From contig JAGAFD010000009.1 in the NCBI GenBank assembly GCA_017612805.1, positions 1-64,000 on the forward strand: a stretch of 64,000 nucleotides of DNA, read 5' to 3'. Positions 8,800 to 17,943 of this stretch are shown here, in pieces; positions within the stretch are counted from its first letter, which is position 1; the number at the start of each line of letters is the position of its first letter. The notes beneath the pieces were generated by a model. That model was not told the DNA's origin and did no database searches. It saw only the letters and a program-made list of their open reading frames with translations. The DNA comes from Bacilli bacterium (GTDB taxonomy: Bacteria > Bacillota_I > Bacilli_A > RF39 > UBA660). Made by a program: the position numbers and the translations under genes.

Positions 8800-9124
8800 C
8801 ATTTTTTCCAAATACGACTTTTTCTAAATTACTTAAACGACGTAATAAATCAACATTATTAATTGCATCACCTTTAGCCGCATTTTCAGATGCAGTATCA
8901 AGTAATGTTTTTAATCTTCTTACTTCTTGTTTATATTGATTTAATTCTTCGTTTAAAGCCTTTATTTCTTCATTATTCTTTTTAAGAATGCTGTTATAGA
9001 CTTGATAATCATGCATTATAATATCTAAATACTTATCAACTTCTTGTGGTCGATAACCTCTAGCATCAATTTTAAACTCTTTTTCATAAATATCTTCGAT
9101 GGTTAAATTAACATCATTATTCAT
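8795..9124 (-). CDS. gpsB: Cell division protein GpsB
   Basis: A DivIVA-family coiled-coil adaptor that shuttles with the division and elongation machinery and binds class A penicillin-binding proteins. The 109 residues match GpsB: LTIEDIYEKEFKIDARGYRPQ is cut here to its core EKEFKIDARGYRPQEVD, followed by a coiled coil (about 45-80) and a short C-terminal helix RRLSNLEKVVFG. GGGTGAT precedes the start. A promoter, TTGACA-18-TATAAT, lies directly upstream at 9151-9180. Its partner PBP1 (ponA) is encoded divergently 850 bases away. Confidence 0.93.
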   Translation of the reverse strand: MNNDVNLTIEDIYEKEFKIDARGYRPQEVDKYLDIIMHDYQVYNSILKKNNEEIKALNEELNQYKQEVRRLKTLLDTASENAAKGDAINNVDLLRRLSNLEKVVFGKNE

Positions 9125-9150
9125 CCATAATCACCCTTCTTACAGATACA

Positions 9151-9180
9151 ATTATACTCTTTTTTGCTTTTGTTTGTCAA
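9151..9180 (-). promoter_or_regulatory. Promoter of gpsB-rnpB
   Basis: On the minus strand TTGACA (9180-9175) and TATAAT (9156-9151) are 18 bases apart, about 20 bases before the gpsB ribosome site. Confidence 0.75.
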
Positions 9181-9271
9181 GATAACTAACGATATCTAAA
9201 TAATTATATTTTATTGAAAAATCCCTAACTTCACTAATCATTTCATTAAAAAAATAGTTAATATTCACTTT
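9152..9271 (-). CDS. Possible 39-residue peptide upstream of gpsB
   Basis: A GTG-started frame follows GGTGATTTAAA and runs 39 codons, starting MNINYFFNEMMISEV and ending DKQKQKRV, a plausible soluble peptide. The gpsB promoter lies inside its 3' end. I do not recognise it. It may be chance in AT-rich DNA, as only the ribosome site and codon content support it. Confidence 0.28.
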   Translation of the reverse strand, partial: KVNINYFFNEMISEVRDFSIKYNYLDIVSYLDKQKQKRV

Positions 9272-9417
9272 AAATCACCATGATTATTTAAACATAATTA
9301 TTTTATAAATAAAACCAATCTCCCTTAATATGCCAAAATATGTCAATGAAGATTATTATCATATAAATAACTATAACTTTTTTTAAAAATATAGTATAAT
9401 TATTAAAGGTGATTATC

Positions 9418-9966
9418 TTGATAAACATAAATAATCTAAATAACCTAGTAAATGATCATTCTCACAAAAATCGTGGGATGGATTTAGAAAGTTTAATTAA
9501 TGAAACTAATGAGTATTATTTAAATAAAGATATTGCCTTAATTTATAAAAAACCAACCCCAATCGGTATTGGTAAAGTTAAATATGAAAATAACAAAAAA
9601 ATTATTAAAGAAGGATACTTCAAAGAAAAATCAACCCTTGATTATAATGGCTTATATGATGGAAAGTACCTAGATTTTGAAGCTAAAGAAAGTTTAAGTA
9701 AAACGGCTTTTCCACTATCTAATATCAAAGTTCATCAAACTAACCATATTAGAAAAGTTATTAAACATCATGGTATTACTTTTTTAATAATTAAAATAGC
9801 TAATAAATATTACTATCTTGATGGTAAAGATTATTTAGCATTTATCGATGAATCTGATCGTAAATCAATTCCGATCGATTACATTAAAGATAAAGGTTAT
9901 GAATTAAACCTAAGTTATAATCCTAGCCTTGATTATTTAAGTATTGTTGATAAATTATATAAGTAA
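9418..9966 (+). CDS. recU: Holliday junction resolvase RecU
   Basis: Endonuclease that cuts Holliday junctions in recombination and chromosome segregation. The 182-residue protein shows the RecU core: NRGMDLESLINETNEYYL near the N-terminus, the acidic site YDGKYLDFEAKES, then FPLSNIKVHQ and HGITFLII. AAAGGTGA precedes TTGATAAAC by 6 bases, so I choose TTG at 9418 rather than the GTG at 9409, which has no ribosome site. A TATAAT lies just upstream. The stop is 10 bases before the ponA start, so the two are co-transcribed as in B. subtilis (recU-ponA). Confidence 0.95.
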   Translation: MININNLNNLVNDHSHKNRGMDLESLINETNEYYLNKDIALIYKKPTPIGIGKVKYENNKKIIKEGYFKEKSTLDYNGLYDGKYLDFEAKESLSKTAFPLSNIKVHQTNHIRKVIKHHGITFLIIKIANKYYYLDGKDYLAFIDESDRKSIPIDYIKDKGYELNLSYNPSLDYLSIVDKLYK

Positions 9967-9976
9967 GGAGATTATT

Positions 9977-12790
9977 ATGAAGAAAGTATTTAGTAAAATT
10001 AAAAGTATTTTTAAAAAAGATAAAAATTTAGATGAAACATCCGCTTTTTATACTAGAAATAATATTAATAAAGTTAATTTAAAAGATAAAAAGAAATTTG
10101 TTTTATTATTAAATATTGGTTTAAGTGCTATCATGATTGCCGGTATTGGATCACTTATTTGTATTATTGGTTTCATGTTATACATTATTTTAAGAGCTCC
10201 TGATTTTAATACTAAGTTATTATATGATAAAGAAGCTACCGTATTATATGATGTTAACGGTAAAGAGTTTGCTCGTATTGGTGTTGAAAATCGTGAATTA
10301 GTTGAATATGAAGATTTGCCACAAGTTTTAGTAGATGCGATTGTTGCAACTGAAGACTCTCGATTCTTCCAACATGATGGATTTGATATCGCACGTTTTA
10401 CTAAAGCTGCGGTTGGTCAAGTCTTAGGGCATCGTGATGCTGGTGGTGCATCAACACTAACCATGCAAATTATTAAAAATACCTTTACTTCAAGAGATGC
10501 TTCTATCGTTCGTAAGTTTACCGATATTTATATGGCCATCTTTAAACTAGAAAGAAAATATACTAAAGAAGATATCTTAACCTTCTATGTTAACCAACCT
10601 TGGTTAGGTGAAGGAACTTGGGGAGTTGAACAAGCTTGTCAAACCTACTTTGGTAAATCAGTTAGAGATTTATCATTAACAGAAGCTGCATTACTTGCCG
10701 GAATGTTCCAAGCCCCTGCTTCTTATGATCCATTTGTATATCCAAAGAATGCCGAAGGAAGACGTAATACCGTATTAAACTTAATGTATCGTCATGGATA
10801 TATAACTGAAGAAGAAAGAGATATTGCTAAAGCTATTCCTGTTCAATCATTATTAACTGAACGTAAAGATACTAAAAATAAATATCAAGATTTTATCGAT
10901 ACCGTTGTTGAAGATGTTATTGCTAAAACCGGTAATGATCCATATAACATTCCAATGGAAATTTACACGACAATGAATCCTGATGTTCAAGATGTCGTAT
11001 TAAAAGTTCAAGCTGGTGAAGGTGGATATAGTTATGTTAATAACGTTGTTCAAGTAGGTATTGCTGTAACCGATACAAAAAATGGTGCCGTTGTAGCAAT
11101 TGGTGCCGGAAGAAACCGTGTTGGTGAACGTCAATTAAACCGTGCGACCATGATTGAAAGACATCCTGGATCAACAGCTAAACCAATCTTCGATTACGGA
11201 CCATACATTGAATATAATAATGGTTCTACTTATTCATCATTCTTAGATGAACCAATGAAATACTCTAATGGTACATCACTTAAAAATGCTGATGGTAGTT
11301 ACCTAGGTTTAATAACTATGCGTGTTGCCTTAGTTAAATCAAGAAATATTCCCGCTGTTACGGCTTTCCAACAAGTTGATAAAGATAAAATTGCTGACTT
11401 TGCTCATAGTTTAGGAATGCATTATGGTGCTGAATTATATGAATCATGTGCCATTGGTGGTTTTGATGGAACTAACCCACTAGAAATGTCCGCTGCCTAT
11501 GCTGCATTTGGTCGTGGCGGTTATTATATTGAACCATATACTTATACTAAAATTCATTTCTTAGAAAATGATGAAACTATTGAATATAAATATAAATCAA
11601 CCCAAGTAATGTCTGATTCAACAGCATACTTAGTAACTAACATGTTAACTACCGCAGGTAGTCAAGGTGTTGGTGGTAATATTAAAGTTTCTGGAACTGA
11701 TGTTGCAGCTAAAACTGGTACCTCAACAATGGATGCATCTGCAAGAGCACAAATTGGTGTTCCTGGTGATACATCAATGGATAACTGGGTAAATGTTTAT
11801 TCCCCTGACTTATCCATCTCATTATGGTATGGTTATGATGTTATTACTAAAGATTATTATACAACTAGTTTAGGAGCTGCTGCTGCTCGTAAAAAGATAA
11901 TGGCAGCCATTGCAAATAAGATCTTACCAAAGAATTCCAGATTTAAAAAACCAAGCAGTGTTGTAAGTGCTACCGTAGAACTTGAAACCTTCCCTGCTCA
12001 ACTTGCATCCGAACATACTCCAAGCGAATTAAAGAGTACAGAATACTTCAAAAAAGGTACCGAACCAGCTGAAGTATCATCAAGATTTGATACCTTAAAA
12101 AATCCAAAAAATGGTAAAGCAACTGCTACTGGAAACCAAATCATTATTACTTGGGATCCAATCGATGTGCCAGATGCTTATAATACTGAATACTTAAATA
12201 CCTTATTTACCGAAAACTATGGTGAATACGCCGATAAATATTATCAAAAACGCATTGAATATAATAATGCTAATATGGGTAATCTAGGATACCAAGTATA
12301 CTTAGATAATGGTAATGGTAATATTACTCCACTTGGCTTTACAACTAATAATAGCTTTACTTATACCGTTGTTAATTATGATATTAATTATACTTTCATT
12401 GTCAAATCATCATTCTCTATTTTCAAAAACAATCAAAGTTCTGGTTTATCAATTAAAGTTAGTGATGGAGCCGTTACTCCAGTAACTCCACAACCAGTTA
12501 CTCCTTCAAATAATGAATGTAATGATACCTTAAGCATTAATAAAAGTACTATTCCAAAAACTACAACTAGTACAATTTATACTGATTCAATAAAAGTATT
12601 AGATGGTAATAATAATGATATTAGTTCTAAAGTATATGCATCTCCTACTAAAACTCAAAAATGGGAAAATAATAAATACGTAACTATCGATAAAATTGAT
12701 CGTAAAGATGAAGGCACATATCAAATTGAGTATAAAATAACATATAACGATTGCGATTATAATGTTAACCATCAAATAATTATTCAATAA
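9977..12790 (+). CDS. ponA: Class A penicillin-binding protein PBP1
   Basis: Bifunctional peptidoglycan synthase of 937 residues. A cytoplasmic tail and one membrane helix (about 45-75) are followed by a GT51 glycosyltransferase domain (EDSRFFQHDGFD, GGASTLTMQ) and a transpeptidase domain with the motifs STAK (HPGSTAKPI), SRN (VKSRNIPAV) and KTGT (AAKTGTSTM). The C-terminus adds a fibronectin-like segment and a Pro/Thr linker (PVTPQPVTPSN) before a final domain with Cys pairs. AAGGAG supports the start at 9977. It is coupled to recU upstream and is the likely partner of GpsB. Confidence 0.95.
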   Translation: MKKVFSKIKSIFKKDKNLDETSAFYTRNNINKVNLKDKKKFVLLLNIGLSAIMIAGIGSLICIIGFMLYIILRAPDFNTKLLYDKEATVLYDVNGKEFARIGVENRELVEYEDLPQVLVDAIVATEDSRFFQHDGFDIARFTKAAVGQVLGHRDAGGASTLTMQIIKNTFTSRDASIVRKFTDIYMAIFKLERKYTKEDILTFYVNQPWLGEGTWGVEQACQTYFGKSVRDLSLTEAALLAGMFQAPASYDPFVYPKNAEGRRNTVLNLMYRHGYITEEERDIAKAIPVQSLLTERKDTKNKYQDFIDTVVEDVIAKTGNDPYNIPMEIYTTMNPDVQDVVLKVQAGEGGYSYVNNVVQVGIAVTDTKNGAVVAIGAGRNRVGERQLNRATMIERHPGSTAKPIFDYGPYIEYNNGSTYSSFLDEPMKYSNGTSLKNADGSYLGLITMRVALVKSRNIPAVTAFQQVDKDKIADFAHSLGMHYGAELYESCAIGGFDGTNPLEMSAAYAAFGRGGYYIEPYTYTKIHFLENDETIEYKYKSTQVMSDSTAYLVTNMLTTAGSQGVGGNIKVSGTDVAAKTGTSTMDASARAQIGVPGDTSMDNWVNVYSPDLSISLWYGYDVITKDYYTTSLGAAAARKKIMAAIANKILPKNSRFKKPSSVVSATVELETFPAQLASEHTPSELKSTEYFKKGTEPAEVSSRFDTLKNPKNGKATATGNQIIITWDPIDVPDAYNTEYLNTLFTENYGEYADKYYQKRIEYNNANMGNLGYQVYLDNGNGNITPLGFTTNNSFTYTVVNYDINYTFIVKSSFSIFKNNQSSGLSIKVSDGAVTPVTPQPVTPSNNECNDTLSINKSTIPKTTTSTIYTDSIKVLDGNNNDISSKVYASPTKTQKWENNKYVTIDKIDRKDEGTYQIEYKITYNDCDYNVNHQIIIQ

Positions 12791-12816
12791 GAGTGATTCC
12801 ATCACTCTTTTTTAAT
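12791..12816 (+). terminator. Terminator of recU-ponA
   Basis: GAGTGAT / ATCACTC with a 3-base loop is followed by TTTTTT directly after the ponA stop. Confidence 0.85.
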
Positions 12817-12825
12817 GCATTAAAA

Positions 12826-12848
12826 AAAGAAGATTATTCATCTTCTTC
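12826..12848 (-). terminator. Terminator overlapping the dnaD-like stop
   Basis: AGAAGAT / ATCTTCT with a 5-base loop is followed on the minus strand by seven Ts. It covers the last codons of the dnaD-like gene. Confidence 0.7.
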
Positions 12849-13469
12849 TAACCAATTATAATCAAATATTTCCCCTTTTTTATCTTCTTTATTATTCTTT
12901 AGTCCTTTATTAACATCAGCCATCGTTTTATAGCCCTTTTTAGACCATTCTAGAAGGATTTTATCAATATACCTGAAATTCTTCACACCATTAAAGATTG
13001 CTTCTTTTAAAGCCCCTAAAATAAGTTCTTCAGGATAACCATTATCTAACCAACCATTAATAATTTCATATTCCATACCCGTAAGTTTACGATCAAACTC
13101 TGAGGCATATGTATCATAAATATTTTCTTTATCATTAGATTTAGTAATATTATTATAAGTATCTAAAACAATATTATAAAAATTATCTAAATTAATAACT
13201 TCAACACTCTTATTATAACTATCTTTAGCTAAATCTAGTGAAATAAGTTTTTTCTTAACTAAGCTATCTAAAGTTTCCATAACTTCAACTTCTGATAAAC
13301 CTAATTTATCATTTAATAGTGATGGATTAAATTCTTTATTACATGAATTATCAAAGAAAATTATAAATAATATTTCATTAACCGATAAATCTAATGTTTT
13401 AAGCATCTTTAAACTAGTTGCATTAATAACAAACTTATTATCATTTAAAATCATATATAAAGTTTCCAT
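12834..13469 (-). CDS. dnaD: DnaD-like replication initiation protein
   Basis: Primosomal protein that helps load the replicative helicase at origins and restart sites. The 211-residue sequence has a winged-helix-like N-terminal domain (about 1-95) and a C-terminal DnaD domain containing NGWLDNGYPEELILGALKEA and the FRYIDKILLEWSKKGYKT motif (the YxxxILxxW signature). An acidic tail follows. The frame is open 16 codons further up, but AAAGGTGAT precedes ATGGAAACT at 13469. Nearness to ponA and recU agrees with the B. subtilis dnaD-ponA-recU cluster. Confidence 0.88.
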   Translation of the reverse strand: METLYMILNDNKFVINATSLKMLKTLDLSVNEILFIIFFDNSCNKEFNPSLLNDKLGLSEVEVMETLDSLVKKKLISLDLAKDSYNKSVEVINLDNFYNIVLDTYNNITKSNDKENIYDTYASEFDRKLTGMEYEIINGWLDNGYPEELILGALKEAIFNGVKNFRYIDKILLEWSKKGYKTMADVNKGLKNNKEDKKGEIFDYNWLEEDE

Positions 13470-13497
13470 ACTATCACCTTTATAAATTATCTTATTA

Positions 13498-14148
13498 TTA
13501 ATACTTTGATAAATCAAGCCCTAAATTAATTAAATAATCATTATATTTTAAATAATCTAAATGCTTAATCTTATCAATTTCTTTTAATAGTTTATGTTCT
13601 TTAATATTATTAATTAAATTAATATTATTTTTAATATAATTCTCTAAGTTATCACTTAACTTAAAATCATAAGTAATCATAAAACGAATTGCTCTTAGAA
13701 TTCTTATTGGATCATCACTAATAATATTAATATCCCCAATTACATCAATAATCTTATTATCAAAATCATTAAGACCACTTACATAATCAATGAACTCTAA
13801 ATCTTTATTTAAATAAATGGCATTAATTGTAAAATCTCTTCTTAAACTATCTAATTTTATATCATTAGTAAGTTCATATTTAGGATATCCTTTATCGATA
13901 GATAAATCGCTTCTTAAATGCGTTATATCAATATGATAACCAAGATATTCTACTTTTAAACTTCCAAAATCGCCAATAATAGCATCCGGAAATAATTTTA
14001 TTAAAACCTCATTATTTAAAGTTGTAGCAAAATCTAAATCATTAGTTTCTCGATTTAATAAATAATGAATAACTGATCCTCCTACTAAATAAGTAGCTCC
14101 ATCTTCATTATTTAACTTATTTAATAATTCAATAATAATTTCTTTCAT
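13498..14148 (-). CDS. Short CCA-adding/poly(A) polymerase-like protein
   Basis: A class II nucleotidyltransferase head domain: YLVGGSVIHYLL, the catalytic NDLDFAT, RRDFTINAI and DDPIRILRAIRF, followed by a short helical neck. CCA-adding enzymes of this class are about 400 residues; this one has 216 and lacks the body and tail that bind the tRNA elbow. In the first motif the usual Arg-Asp after GG is replaced by Ile-His. The gene has a clean stop and no remnant follows. It may be a reduced CCA enzyme, a relative with another substrate, or half of a split enzyme. The tRNA at 14976 already encodes CCA, so repair would be its likely use. It overlaps the ribosome region of the gene before it and is probably coupled. 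Confidence 0.7.
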   Translation of the reverse strand: MKEIIIELLNKLNNEDGATYLVGGSVIHYLLNRETNDLDFATTLNNEVLIKLFPDAIIGDFGSLKVEYLGYHIDITHLRSDLSIDKGYPKYELTNDIKLDSLRRDFTINAIYLNKDLEFIDYVSGLNDFDNKIIDVIGDINIISDDPIRILRAIRFMITYDFKLSDNLENYIKNNINLINNIKEHKLLKEIDKIKHLDYLKYNDYLINLGLDLSKY

Positions 14149-14149
14149 T

Positions 14150-14869
14150 TTATTTACTTTCTAAATATGCTTTCATAATATTTGAATAAGTAGTAACTAA
14201 TTCTTGTTTTTCACTAGAAGAAAGCATTTCATAGGGATTATTTAATAACATATGAGTAGACACACTACCTTCATGGATCCCAATAATATTACCTTTATTA
14301 AATGCAATTAAAACCGGAATATTAATCCTTTTTTCTAAAGTATCTATTTCCTTATCACCATCATATAAAATATATGGTTTTAAATACTCATCTAATTTTT
14401 TTAATAATTCATAATAACTATCGGTACCTTTTTTAATCGTTTTAATCTTATTTTTTTTACCTAATGCTAATTCACTTTGAATAGTTGTAATATCTAAATA
14501 ATAAATTGTTTTTAAACCAACTTCATGACGAGCAGTCATTAAGGAATCAATCACCACTCTTGATAATTCATCATTATTATTACCAATAAATACAACCCCA
14601 CTTTGATCATTAATCATTCTTAATAAATCCGTATCACTAATATAAGTAATACCATTATTTTTATTTACAACAATCTTATTATGTTTAAAATTGTTTTCTT
14701 CTTTATCATTTAAAAATTCATATTCCGTTTTAAATTTAATTTCATCACTAGTTACATCTTTAGTAGTGCCATTATTTTTCTTATAACTTTTAATTGCGTA
14801 AATACCCGCAATAATTGATGCAAAAGTAAGAATTATTACGGCAACTATGATGACCTTTTTATTATTCAT
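14150..14869 (-). CDS. Membrane-anchored thioredoxin-like protein
   Basis: The 239 residues start with an N-terminal signal anchor (VIIVAVIILTFASIIAGIYA) and a polar linker. The rest looks like a thioredoxin fold facing outside: a strand before VVFIGNNNDELSRVVIDSL, then IPVLIAFNKGNIIGIHEGS. The usual CxxC active site is replaced by GNNNDE, so disulfide exchange is unlikely. It resembles the thioredoxin-like 'bacteriocin transport accessory' group, a family-level guess. GAGGTG precedes the start. It is followed immediately by the cca-like and dnaD genes, which may share its transcript. Confidence 0.6.
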   Translation of the reverse strand: MNNKKVIIVAVIILTFASIIAGIYAIKSYKKNNGTTKDVTSDEIKFKTEYEFLNDKEENNFKHNKIVVNKNNGITYISDTDLLRMINDQSGVVFIGNNNDELSRVVIDSLMTARHEVGLKTIYYLDITTIQSELALGKKNKIKTIKKGTDSYYELLKKLDEYLKPYILYDGDKEIDTLEKRINIPVLIAFNKGNIIGIHEGSVSTHMLLNNPYEMLSSSEKQELVTTYSNIMKAYLESK

Positions 14870-14927
14870 GTATTAAAACACCTCGTAAAAAAATTATATC
14901 ATAATTTTGATTTTTTTTAAAAAATTG

Positions 14928-14956
14928 TTGTATTTATTGTAAAGTTTTGCTATAAT
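14928..14956 (+). promoter_or_regulatory. Promoter of tRNA-Met
   Basis: TTGTAT is separated by 17 bases from TATAAT, which is preceded by TGC (an extended -10). It lies 20 bases before the tRNA. Confidence 0.75.
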
Positions 14957-14975
14957 CAAAATGCATTTAAGAAAT

Positions 14976-15052
14976 GGCGATGTAGCTCAGCTGGCTAGAG
15001 CATCCGGTTCATACCCGGCAGGTCGAGAGTTCGAATCTCCCCGTCGCTACCA
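14976..15052 (+). tRNA. tRNA-Met (CAT), elongator type
   Basis: A 77-base cloverleaf: acceptor GGCGATG pairs with CGTCGCT (two G-U pairs), the D arm contains AGCTCAGCTGGCTAGAGC, the anticodon loop is TTCATAC, and the T loop is TTCGAAT. CCA is encoded. The acceptor starts with a G-U pair and the anticodon stem lacks the three G-C pairs of initiator tRNA, and the sequence resembles Bacillus elongator tRNA-Met. A tRNA-Ile read by lysidine is less likely. Confidence 0.93.
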
Positions 15053-15061
15053 ATTGTTTAT

Positions 15062-15087
15062 TAATACTCGCCTGCCGAGTATTTTTT
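15062..15087 (+). terminator. Terminator of tRNA-Met
   Basis: AATACTCG / CGAGTATT with a short loop is followed by TTTTT, 15 bases after the tRNA. Confidence 0.8.
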
Positions 15088-15091
15088 TATT

Positions 15092-15121
15092 AAAAAAGCC
15101 TCTTAATTTAAGAGGCTTTTA
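15092..15121. terminator. Bidirectional terminator
   Basis: AAAAGCCTCTTAA / TTAAGAGGCTTTT is nearly perfect, with A- and T-runs on both sides. It ends the minus-strand operon at 15152 and backs up the tRNA terminator. Confidence 0.8.
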
Positions 15122-15151
15122 ATAATTCTACTGTTTAAATCTACCCTATTA

Positions 15152-16102
15152 TTATCGTGTTCTAAGTTTAAGCGAAATACCTTCAAATTTTTCTATTTCG
15201 GATAAAGAACAATTAATAAATATTGCTTGTTCATCTCGAGATGTAGTCTCATATAAGCAACGATCTTTTGCATATATAAATGTTGAAAATTTCATTAAAG
15301 CTGCATCTTTATCTTTAGCATTTGCTAAACCATCACGTACTATTTTACCAATTGACTTGATTTGTTCCTTAGCTTCATCAGTATAAGCTATTTTTTCATT
15401 AACTTTCCCATATGGATATAAATCAGCAACAAGACGTGCCAAGTCAATATTATAAGGTACTTTTTTGTTTTCTTTAGTTAAAATAAAATCATATGTTTCA
15501 CCTAAACCAAAATATTGTAAAAGATACACCATTGCTTGAATACGGTAATTAATATTAGGCTTTATAAAATTTGGTTCTTCGCCAAAAAAATAAGTATATT
15601 GTGTAACTAGATGACGAGCAAGATCATTTAAGATAAATTCATTAGTACTAGCATAATCATTAATCTCGTTTAATACGGCAATGATTTGATCGCGTGGTTG
15701 TTCAATATTAAATCTATTGAAATATCGTAAAGGCTCCCCATTATATTTAAAATCAATTTTACCTTGGTAATACTTATAGTCTATTTGTGCACCTTTAGCT
15801 TTCTTTTCATTCCTATAATAAGATATAACAGTATGATCTTCAAATATAATGCATTCATACACATCATCAGATTGAATTTCAATTACTAATTTTGATTCAT
15901 CTACATCTCTAAATAAAGTTCTAATAACCCTTATATATTTTTTTAAATCCCATTTAAATGAATAACCCATACAATTATTTAAAAAGAATTCAATATCCTT
16001 CATACTATAATCATCGGCGGCATCACCATCATAAATGATTGTTACCTTTTTATTATTACTGCCACATGATTTATAAGTTTTTTCAATGTTAATGTTTTTC
16101 AT
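15152..16102 (-). CDS. Unknown 316-residue protein
   Basis: I do not recognise a family. The protein appears soluble and mixed alpha/beta, without a signal peptide or membrane helix. The first third is strand-rich (NKKVTIIYDGDAADDYSMKD, then SKLVIEIQSDDVYECIIF); the rest is mainly helical. An upstream in-frame ATG exists, but TAGGAGG lies before ATGAAAAAC at 16102. It follows a 62-residue gene by 33 bases and both probably form one unit. The terminator at 15092 ends it. Acidic residues such as YDGDAADD are a possible metal site, but this is a guess. Confidence 0.75.
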   Translation of the reverse strand: MKNINIEKTYKSCGSNNKKVTIIYDGDAADDYSMKDIEFFLNNCMGYSFKWDLKKYIRVIRTLFRDVDESKLVIEIQSDDVYECIIFEDHTVISYYRNEKKAKGAQIDYKYYQGKIDFKYNGEPLRYFNRFNIEQPRDQIIAVLNEINDYASTNEFILNDLARHLVTQYTYFFGEEPNFIKPNINYRIQAMVYLLQYFGLGETYDFILTKENKKVPYNIDLARLVADLYPYGKVNEKIAYTDEAKEQIKSIGKIVRDGLANAKDKDAALMKFSTFIYAKDRCLYETTSRDEQAIFINCSLSEIEKFEGISLKLRTR

Positions 16103-16135
16103 AACAAAACCTCCTATATGATTATTATACAATAA

Positions 16136-16324
16136 CTATTTATTTTTAGTATTAATGAATTTTTGCATACGTGCTTTATTAGCATTAGTTCTAATTTCCG
16201 CTTGTTTTCGATGCAATTGTTTAGTATAAACACCATTATTAATATTATTTGGATTATTGTTATTAACAATATTAATCGTAGCTAATTTCTTTTGTAAATC
16301 TAAATACATTGCTTTTAAAACCAT
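16136..16324 (-). CDS. Small basic protein, unknown
   Basis: 62 residues, Lys/Arg/Asn-rich, with a central NNNNPNNINNG linker between an N-terminal helix and a basic C-terminal helix (RKQAEIRTNANKARMQKFI). The start has a strong AAGGAGG. Its charge would suit nucleic-acid or ribosome binding, but there is no recognised domain. It is the first gene of a two-gene unit with the unknown 316-residue protein downstream. Confidence 0.6.
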   Translation of the reverse strand: MVLKAMYLDLQKKLATINIVNNNNPNNINNGVYTKQLHRKQAEIRTNANKARMQKFINTKNK

Positions 16325-16548
16325 TTTTAATCCTCCTTGCCAACATTTCCTAAGATTTAATCAGATGTTCTAAACCATCCAAATTGTTAATTAGATACAG
16401 TTTTTTATTATAAATTATTATGAACTACTACGCAATAAAAAGTTAGCTTTTTTAAGAAAATATTGTATGTAAACTAAATGTAGTATTAAATAGATTATTA
16501 TTATATATCAAAAACTTTTTAATATATAATTAATATAGGTGATTATAT

Positions 16549-17916
16549 ATGAATATTGATCAAAGCATTTTCCGTGAATATGATATTAGAGGAATATATC
16601 CTACTCAAGTTAATGAAGATGTAGCTTATACCATTGGTAGAAGTTATGGTTCTTATATTCAAGAAAAATTAAATCGTAATGTATGTGTGGTTGGAAGAGA
16701 CATCAGATTTTCATCAGATAGTTTAACTGAAAGTTTAATTAAAGGAATTACTTCTACCGGATGTAATGTTGTTAACTTAGGACGTGTAACTACGCCAATG
16801 TATTATTACGGATGTATCAAAACTAACTTTATTATTGGTATTATGGTAACAGCTAGTCATAATCCAAAAGATGATAATGGTTTTAAATTCTCGTTTGATA
16901 ATTTAGGTAATGCCCGTGGTGAAATGGTCTATAACTTTAGAGATTATACCCTTGCTGGTAATTTCCTTGATGGCGTTGGTAAAGTTAAAGAATATGATAT
17001 TAAAGATGCTTATATTAAATTAATGAAAGATAATATTAATATGGGCACTCGTAAATTAAAAGTAGTATTTGATCCTGGAAATGCGACTACCGGTTTAATA
17101 ATAAAAGATATTATTAAAGAATTCCCAAATATTGAACCAATCTATATCTTTGATGATATTGATCCATCATTCCCTAATCATCACCCTGATCCAGCAGTTA
17201 TTGAAAACACCCTTCTTTTACAAAGTAAAGTAGTTTCCGAAAATGCTGATTTAGGAATTGGTTATGATGGTGATGGTGATCGCTTAGGAGTAATTGATAA
17301 TAATGGTAATTATGTAATGACCGATAAAGTTATGGCTTTAATTGCTAAAGATATTATTAATAACAATGATAAAAAAGATATTTTATATGATATTAAGTGT
17401 TCAAGAGTAATTGAAGATGTTGTAAAAGAAAATAATGGTATTCCTCATCTTTATCGTACTGGTGCTTCTTATACTAGATATAAAACGGTATTAGAAGGTT
17501 ATCCATTTGGTGGTGAATATTCTGGACACCTAACATTTAATGATCACTTCCCTGGTTTTGATTCCGGTATCTATGCATCACTTCGTGTAATAGAATTATT
17601 ATCTAAAGAATATCAAAGTATGGCTGAATTAATTGATACATTACCAAAATACTTTAATACGCCAGAAATAAAAATACCAGTACCAGATGATAAGAAATTC
17701 AAAATCATTGATGAAGTTAAAGAATACTGTAAAAAGAATGACTTAAATGTTAATGACATTGATGGTGTTAGAGTTGAATATGATGATGGTTGGGCATTAC
17801 TCCGAGCTAGTAATACTGGCCCTAACCTAACTTTAAGATTTGAAGCAACCACTGAAGATAGATTACAAGCAATAAAAAATGAATATCAAAACTTAATCGA
17901 TGAATTAATGAAATAA
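16549..17916 (+). CDS. Phosphomannomutase/phosphoglucomutase
   Basis: An alpha-D-phosphohexomutase of 455 residues that interconverts hexose-6- and hexose-1-phosphates, feeding nucleotide-sugar synthesis. Motifs appear in order: FREYDIRGIYP at the N-terminus, phosphoserine loop TASHNPKDDNG, metal loop YDGDGDRLG, sugar-binding GGEYSGHLTF and the phosphate-binding RASNTGPNLTLRFEA. AGGTGAT precedes the start. It heads toward the glycan locus on the other strand and may supply its sugar-1-phosphate. ManB/AlgC-type dual activity is typical of this subfamily, so the exact sugar is not assigned. Confidence 0.93.
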   Translation: MNIDQSIFREYDIRGIYPTQVNEDVAYTIGRSYGSYIQEKLNRNVCVVGRDIRFSSDSLTESLIKGITSTGCNVVNLGRVTTPMYYYGCIKTNFIIGIMVTASHNPKDDNGFKFSFDNLGNARGEMVYNFRDYTLAGNFLDGVGKVKEYDIKDAYIKLMKDNINMGTRKLKVVFDPGNATTGLIIKDIIKEFPNIEPIYIFDDIDPSFPNHHPDPAVIENTLLLQSKVVSENADLGIGYDGDGDRLGVIDNNGNYVMTDKVMALIAKDIINNNDKKDILYDIKCSRVIEDVVKENNGIPHLYRTGASYTRYKTVLEGYPFGGEYSGHLTFNDHFPGFDSGIYASLRVIELLSKEYQSMAELIDTLPKYFNTPEIKIPVPDDKKFKIIDEVKEYCKKNDLNVNDIDGVRVEYDDGWALLRASNTGPNLTLRFEATTEDRLQAIKNEYQNLIDELMK

Positions 17917-17943
17917 AAAAATGAACAGCAATGTTCATTTTTT
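17917..17943. terminator. Bidirectional terminator
   Basis: AAATGAACA / TGTTCATTT with a GCAA-type loop and T-runs on both strands lies between the convergent mutase and nuclease genes. Confidence 0.8.
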
